In this document: one piece after another, positions 60,155 to 64,000 of the stretch
How the letters are laid out: every line of letters starts with the position of its first letter
How positions within the stretch are numbered: the first letter of the stretch is position 1
Source of the DNA: Kitasatospora arboriphila
GTDB taxonomy: Bacteria > Actinomycetota > Actinomycetes > Mycobacteriales > Mycobacteriaceae
Length of the DNA stretch: 64,000 nucleotides
Reading direction: 5' to 3'
Assembly: GCF_000717275.1 (NCBI RefSeq)
Contig: NZ_JNYV01000008.1
Coordinates: 62,001-126,000, forward strand
Made by a program: the position numbers and the translations under genes
The notes under the pieces: generated by a model
Told to the model about the DNA's origin: nothing
What the model saw: the letters and a program-made list of their open reading frames with translations, nothing else
Database searches by the model: none

Positions 60155-61993
60155 ATGATCGACGCAGGGCAGTCGCGCTCGTCTGCCGCCAAGGCACGCC
60201 AGTTGTTCGACTTCGCGGTCCGGTCGTCGGGGATACCGATCGACGGCGAGCAGTATCCGGCCGATCCGGCCAAGGCGGCGCTCGCCTTCACCCGGGCCAC
60301 CGAGTGGGCGCCCATGATGGCCGACGCGTGGCTGGGGCGGGTGGCGTCCGGGGACAACTCTGCCTCCGTGGTGCTCCAGCTGTACCGCTGCCGGGCGACG
60401 ATCGGCGCCGAGCAGCGTCGGCTGGGGCTTCCGCCGCGAACGTTGTCCGGCCGGTTCTCCACGGGCTTGTACATCGACTATCCGTTGGCCGACCGGACCG
60501 AGGCCATCGTCGCGTACGCGGCCACGCTGATCGCCGGCGCCGATTACCAAGGAGCGGAGGACGCCCTCGACGAGGCGGCCGACGAATGTGCCGGCCGAGG
60601 CCGGCCACCGATCGTGGACTACCTACGGGCCAGCCTGCACTTCCGCACCCAGCGCTGGACAGACGTGCTCACCGCACTGGCTCCGTCGACCACGTGGACG
60701 GACGAGTACATGAACGCAGGCGCCGATCTGATGGCCGGATCGGCGTGCGTGCAGATGGGCCTGTTCACCGAAGGTGTGCGGCGACTCGAAGCCGCGGCGA
60801 GTGGGCCGATTCCGGCGGCGGCGACGGCGGCGATGTTCACCCATGGGCTGGCACTACGCGAGCAGGGCATGGAGGCGCCGGCTCGTGAACAGTTCGAGGC
60901 CGTGTACTCCCGCGATCCCTCGTTCGCGGCCAACTCCAAGGCCCTCTCGGATCAGCGCTTCCGGTTGGTGATCACCACAGCCGAGACGATCGACTCTCGT
61001 AGCGACCGCTGGGACCCGGCCACTGCAGCAGAGACAGTCGCGGCCTCGGCCTCGGCCTCTGCTCCGGACGACTCCGAGGGAAGTCTGCTCGCGGCGGCAC
61101 AGGCCGAACTCGCCGAGCAGATCGGCCTCGAATCGGTCAAGAACCAGGTGACCAAGCTGCAGTCGGCAGCCACCCTGGCGAAGATCCGATCAGACAAGGG
61201 CCTCGCGACCGGCCCACGCAGTCTGCACCTGGCATTCACCGGTCCACCCGGCACCGGCAAGACCACCATCTCGCGCATCGTCGCCAAGATCTATTGCGGG
61301 CTCGGTCTCATCAAAACCGATGCGGTGGTGCAGGTCTCACGTCGTGACCTGGTGGGCGAACACCTCGGTAGCACGGCCATCAAGACATCTGAGGTGATCG
61401 ACCGGGCGATGGACGGCGTGCTGTTCATCGATGAGGCCTACACGCTGGTGCAGAGTGGCCTCTCCGGCGGCGACGCGTTCGGCCGCGAAGCCGTCGACAC
61501 CTTGCTCGCGCGGATGGAGGACGACCGCGACCGGCTCGTGGTGATCATCGCGGGCTATGACGCAGAGATCGACCGGTTGCTCGCCGCGAACGAGGGAATG
61601 TCGTCACGATTCTCCAAGCGCATCAGATTCGACTCGTACAGTCCCACCGAGCTCACCCAGATCGCGGGTCTTCTTGCCCGCAAACGTGATTCGTTACTGT
61701 CGACGGAAGCGCTCCGTGAGCTCGAGATGGCGTGCGCTCCCCTGTGTCATCAGGTCGAGCTCGACGAGTTCGGCCGTGAGCGCCGCATGATCGACCTCGC
61801 GGGCAACGGGCGCTTCGTCCGCAACGTGGTCGAGAGCGCCGAGGAGGAACGCGAGCACCGTCTGACAAGCGGCACCATCGAACTCGCCGACCTCGACGAC
61901 GACGCACTCATGCGCATCGAGGCCTCGGACATGCAGGCCGCATTGGCCGGTGTGCTCGGCGGGTTGCGGGGCGGACAAGGTCGGGTCCGGTAG
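60155..61993 (+). CDS. EccA-like type VII secretion AAA+ ATPase (orphan)
   Basis: 612 aa from MIDAGQSRSS. The N-terminal half is a TPR-like helical domain (ATEWAPMMADAWLGRVA, and YQGAEDALDEAADECAGRG). The C-terminal half is a CbxX/CfqX-type AAA+ domain: IGLESVKNQVTKLQSAA, Walker A GPPGTGKT (about 363), VLFIDEAYTL (about 422), sensor VVIIAGY and the arginine-finger region MSSRFSKRIRFDSYSP. This is the build of EccA, the ATPase of ESX systems. No esx, eccB-E, PE or PPE genes are nearby, so its partner system must be elsewhere or it has another role. Confidence 0.85.
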   Translation: MIDAGQSRSSAAKARQLFDFAVRSSGIPIDGEQYPADPAKAALAFTRATEWAPMMADAWLGRVASGDNSASVVLQLYRCRATIGAEQRRLGLPPRTLSGRFSTGLYIDYPLADRTEAIVAYAATLIAGADYQGAEDALDEAADECAGRGRPPIVDYLRASLHFRTQRWTDVLTALAPSTTWTDEYMNAGADLMAGSACVQMGLFTEGVRRLEAAASGPIPAAATAAMFTHGLALREQGMEAPAREQFEAVYSRDPSFAANSKALSDQRFRLVITTAETIDSRSDRWDPATAAETVAASASASAPDDSEGSLLAAAQAELAEQIGLESVKNQVTKLQSAATLAKIRSDKGLATGPRSLHLAFTGPPGTGKTTISRIVAKIYCGLGLIKTDAVVQVSRRDLVGEHLGSTAIKTSEVIDRAMDGVLFIDEAYTLVQSGLSGGDAFGREAVDTLLARMEDDRDRLVVIIAGYDAEIDRLLAANEGMSSRFSKRIRFDSYSPTELTQIAGLLARKRDSLLSTEALRELEMACAPLCHQVELDEFGRERRMIDLAGNGRFVRNVVESAEEEREHRLTSGTIELADLDDDALMRIEASDMQAALAGVLGGLRGGQGRVR

Positions 61994-62010
61994 GCCGGCC
62001 CCGCGACCCC

Positions 62011-62781
62011 TCAGCCGGCAGCTCGGGTCACGTCCAGGATCGACTCGGCGAGTTCAGGCCTGCAGATGACAAGATCGGGTAGGTAGACGTCGCGCTGGTT
62101 GTACTCCAGCGACAGTCCGTCGATCCGACTGCACCACAAGCCTTGTGACTTCGCCACAGCCACCGGCGCGGCCGAGTCCCACTCGTACTGTCCACCTGCG
62201 TGCACGTATGCGTCCGCCTCACCCCGAACCACTGCCATCGCCTTGGCGCCTGCCGATCCCATCGCCAGCAGCTCACCACCGATGGCCGTGGCGACCGACT
62301 CCGCGAAAGCCGGAGGCCGTGAGCCGCTGATGACCACCCGCGGCTTGTCGCCCCGCGGTGTTCTCGCCAGACCGGTGGTGGGTGGCACCGGCGCCCCATC
62401 GTTGACGTAGGTGACGCCGAGCCCCGGCAGCGAGACCGCGCCGACCGTCAGCCCCAACCCCTTTTCCCACAGTGCAACGTGCACAGCCCAATCGGCGTGG
62501 TCGTCCAGACCGTATTCCTTTGTGCCGTCCACAGGGTCGACGATCCACACGCGGTCGGCGTCGAGCCGGGACAGATCGTCGGCCGATTCCTCGGACAGCA
62601 CGGAATCGCCCGGCCGTTCACGTGCGAGCGCGTCGAGCAGGAATTCGTTGGAGCGCAGATCCCCGGCCTTGCCGAGTTCTTTGCCGTTCAGCGATGGGTC
62701 TGATCGGAGTTCGACCAGGAGATTCCCGGCCTCGGTGGCAAGACGACCGGCAAGCTCTGCATCGGATGAGGTCACAGTCAC
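62011..62781 (-). CDS. cysQ: 3'(2'),5'-bisphosphate nucleotidase CysQ
   Basis: 256 aa inositol-monophosphatase fold. Metal-site motifs: LSEES at about 62-66, WIVDPVDGTKEY at 79-90, and YEWDSAAPVAVAKS near 199. CysQ removes phosphate from PAP made during sulfate assimilation, protecting the pathway. GTG start overlaps the cysNC stop (GTGA), so it is translated together with cysNC, a sensible pairing. Convergent with the EccA-like gene, 17 nt apart. Confidence 0.95.
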   Translation of the reverse strand: MTVTSSDAELAGRLATEAGNLLVELRSDPSLNGKELGKAGDLRSNEFLLDALARERPGDSVLSEESADDLSRLDADRVWIVDPVDGTKEYGLDDHADWAVHVALWEKGLGLTVGAVSLPGLGVTYVNDGAPVPPTTGLARTPRGDKPRVVISGSRPPAFAESVATAIGGELLAMGSAGAKAMAVVRGEADAYVHAGGQYEWDSAAPVAVAKSQGLWCSRIDGLSLEYNQRDVYLPDLVICRPELAESILDVTRAAG

Positions 62782-64000
62782 ACGCCCAGGTTACGGCGAA
62801 TGGCCTCCGCGACGTCGGCAGGCGCACCGTCACCGGGGGTGATGACAACGTCCGCCGCTTCCGGTCGCTCGTAGGGCGAACTGATGCCGGTGAAATGTGC
62901 GACCTCACCGCGACGCGCCTTCGCGTACAGCCCCTTCGGGTCGCGTTTCTCGCAGACCTCGAGCGGCGTGTCGACGAACACCTCGAAGAAGGGCAGGCCG
63001 CGCTCGGCATGGACCTCCCGCGCCCGCTCGCGTTCGGCGGCGAAGGGGCTGATCAGCGAAACGATCGCAACCGCACCCGAGTCCGCGAAGAGTGCCGCGA
63101 CCTCGGCGGTGCGCCGGATGTTCTCCCGGCGATCGTCGTCTCCGAACCCGAGATCGGAGTTCAGCCCATGGCGGAGGTTGTCACCGTCCATCAGGTAGGC
63201 CGGACGGCCTTCGGCCACCATCGATCGTTCCAGTTCCGATGCGATCGACGATTTCCCGGAACCGGACAGTCCGGTCAACCAGATGGTCGCCCCACGATGG
63301 GAGCGCTGCTCCCTGGTCACCGACGAGCTGTGCCAGACCACGTGGGAGTCATTGCTGACCGGCCCGTTGATCATCCCGGCGCCGACGGTCTTGTTCGTCG
63401 CCTCGTCCATCAAGATGAAGCTACCCGTGAAGCGATGCTGACGATACGAGTCGAACATCATGGGTTGCTGGGTGCGCAGACGGACGCGCCCGATCTCGTT
63501 GAGCCGCAAACCCTGTGGCCCCTCCTCACGATGGAGGGAGTTGACGTCGAGCCGATACGTGAGGTCGCCGATCACGGCCTTCGACTCGCGGGTCGAGCTC
63601 TGGATGGTGTAACGGTTACCCGGCTTCAACTCGGTGTCCTCGGAGAACCAGCACACCATCGCATCGATGTCGCGGCCTACGAACGGTCGATTGTTGGGAC
63701 GGGCGAGCATCTCTCCGCGGGTGATGTCGATCTCGTCGGCGAGCGAGACGGACACGGCCATCGGCGCGAATGCCTCGTCGAGCTTGCTGCCGCCGGGGCC
63801 CCACATCTCGGCCACGGTGGTGCTGAATCCACTGGGCAGCACCACCACTTCGTCGCCGGGCTTGAACGTTCCGCTGGCGATGGTTCCGGCGTAGCTGCGA
63901 TGGTCGGATCCGTCGCTGACCTGAGGACGGATCACGTACTGCACCGGCAGCCGGGCGTCGATGAAATTGCGGTCCGAGGCGATGTGGACGTCCTCGAGGT
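62778..64000 (-). CDS. cysNC: CysNC, sulfate adenylyltransferase large subunit / APS kinase (5' end cut by window)
   Basis: Partial: the gene runs past the window end, so the CysN GTPase domain is missing. Visible are the CysN beta-barrel domains 2-3 (FVGRDIDAMVCWFSEDTELKPGN) and a fused C-terminal APS kinase with P-loop GLSGSGKSS, DGDNLRHGLNSDLGF and FVDTPLEVCEKRDPKGLY. It activates sulfate to APS and phosphorylates it to PAPS. The open frame is intact up to the last base (about 407 codons seen). The stop overlaps the cysQ start. With cysQ and the sulfurtransferase operon it belongs to the sulfur assimilation theme of the window. Confidence 0.96.
   Translation of the reverse strand, partial: LEDVHIASDRNFIDARLPVQYVIRPQVSDGSDHRSYAGTIASGTFKPGDEVVVLPSGFSTTVAEMWGPGGSKLDEAFAPMAVSVSLADEIDITRGEMLARPNNRPFVGRDIDAMVCWFSEDTELKPGNRYTIQSSTRESKAVIGDLTYRLDVNSLHREEGPQGLRLNEIGRVRLRTQQPMMFDSYRQHRFTGSFILMDEATNKTVGAGMINGPVSNDSHVVWHSSSVTREQRSHRGATIWLTGLSGSGKSSIASELERSMVAEGRPAYLMDGDNLRHGLNSDLGFGDDDRRENIRRTAEVAALFADSGAVAIVSLISPFAAERERAREVHAERGLPFFEVFVDTPLEVCEKRDPKGLYAKARRGEVAHFTGISSPYERPEAADVVITPGDGAPADVAEAIRRNLGV

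Noticed and set aside
1..64000. CRISPR array, insertion sequence, prophage or rRNA operon
   Set aside because: No regularly spaced direct repeats, transposase motifs, phage structural genes or rRNA-like sequence were found on reading; only short hairpins and repeats are present.

Overview
The window is a high-GC actinobacterial chromosome segment (about two-thirds G+C by eye). Gene content points to a mycolic-acid bacterium of the Mycobacteriales. I infer Gordonia or a close relative. The reasons are a mycothiol synthase, an LmeA-type mannosyltransferase, a DesA-type acyl-ACP desaturase, an LCP cell-wall ligase, an EccA-like type VII ATPase, and gene order that largely follows the Mycobacterium tuberculosis block Rv0803 (purL) to Rv0824c (desA1). 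Many genes appear leaderless: a TANNNT -10 box lies exactly 6-7 nt before an ATG or GTG at 14 loci.

Layout. 1-10.3 kb: mixed housekeeping and hypothetical genes (papain-fold protein, SRPBCC, SDR, NUDIX, iron-containing redox enzyme convergent with a CDGSH/HemK-like pair, purine permease, MFS exporter, alpha/beta hydrolase). 10.3-15.4 kb: a minus-strand overlapping operon of a Ser/Thr receptor kinase and a membrane protein that repeats its ectodomain, followed at a 95-nt gap by a secreted LVIVD propeller overlapping a DUF305 protein. 15.5-21.4 kb: two small-fold proteins, acyl-ACP desaturase, a tRNA-dihydrouridine synthase with an apparent CTG start, and an LCP protein. 21.5-28.6 kb: phosphate block with phoU (+), a kinase/FHA pair and pstSCAB (-), and an 11-nt-periodic PHO box upstream of pstS. 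28.6-33.6 kb: mshD, glnR, lmeA, then a polycysteine leader peptide preceding the thiosulfate sulfurtransferase/DUF1416 operon, and a leaderless 32-codon membrane ORF coupled to a ferric nitrobindin-like gene. 33.9-39.9 kb: cydABDC. 40-46.7 kb: aminodeoxychorismate-lyase-like enzyme, YgfZ, MOSC protein, DUF3073, purM, purF, sterol-carrier-like protein. 46.7-52.5 kb: a HelR-type RNA polymerase-associated helicase preceded by a 19-bp rifamycin-associated element, an ABC-F ATPase with an apparent non-canonical start, and a GCS2 ligase. 52.5-57.7 kb: PhyH dioxygenase, then two oxidoreductases each with a KstR-like operator, an MFS/MarR pair and two related inverted repeats. 57.7-64 kb: purL, an orphan EccA-like ATPase, cysQ and the 3' part of cysNC (cut by the window end).

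How the parts connect. Sulfur metabolism recurs: the cysteine-sensing leader and sulfurtransferase, cysNC/cysQ sulfate activation, mycothiol synthesis and a GCS2 ligase. Purine synthesis (purM, purF, purL) is split by accessory genes. The most notable module is RAE-helR-ABC-F, which predicts rifamycin-inducible protection of RNA polymerase. The best regulatory finds are the cysteine leader peptide, the PHO box and the paired KstR-like boxes. No rRNA, confident tRNA, CRISPR array, insertion sequence or prophage was seen.
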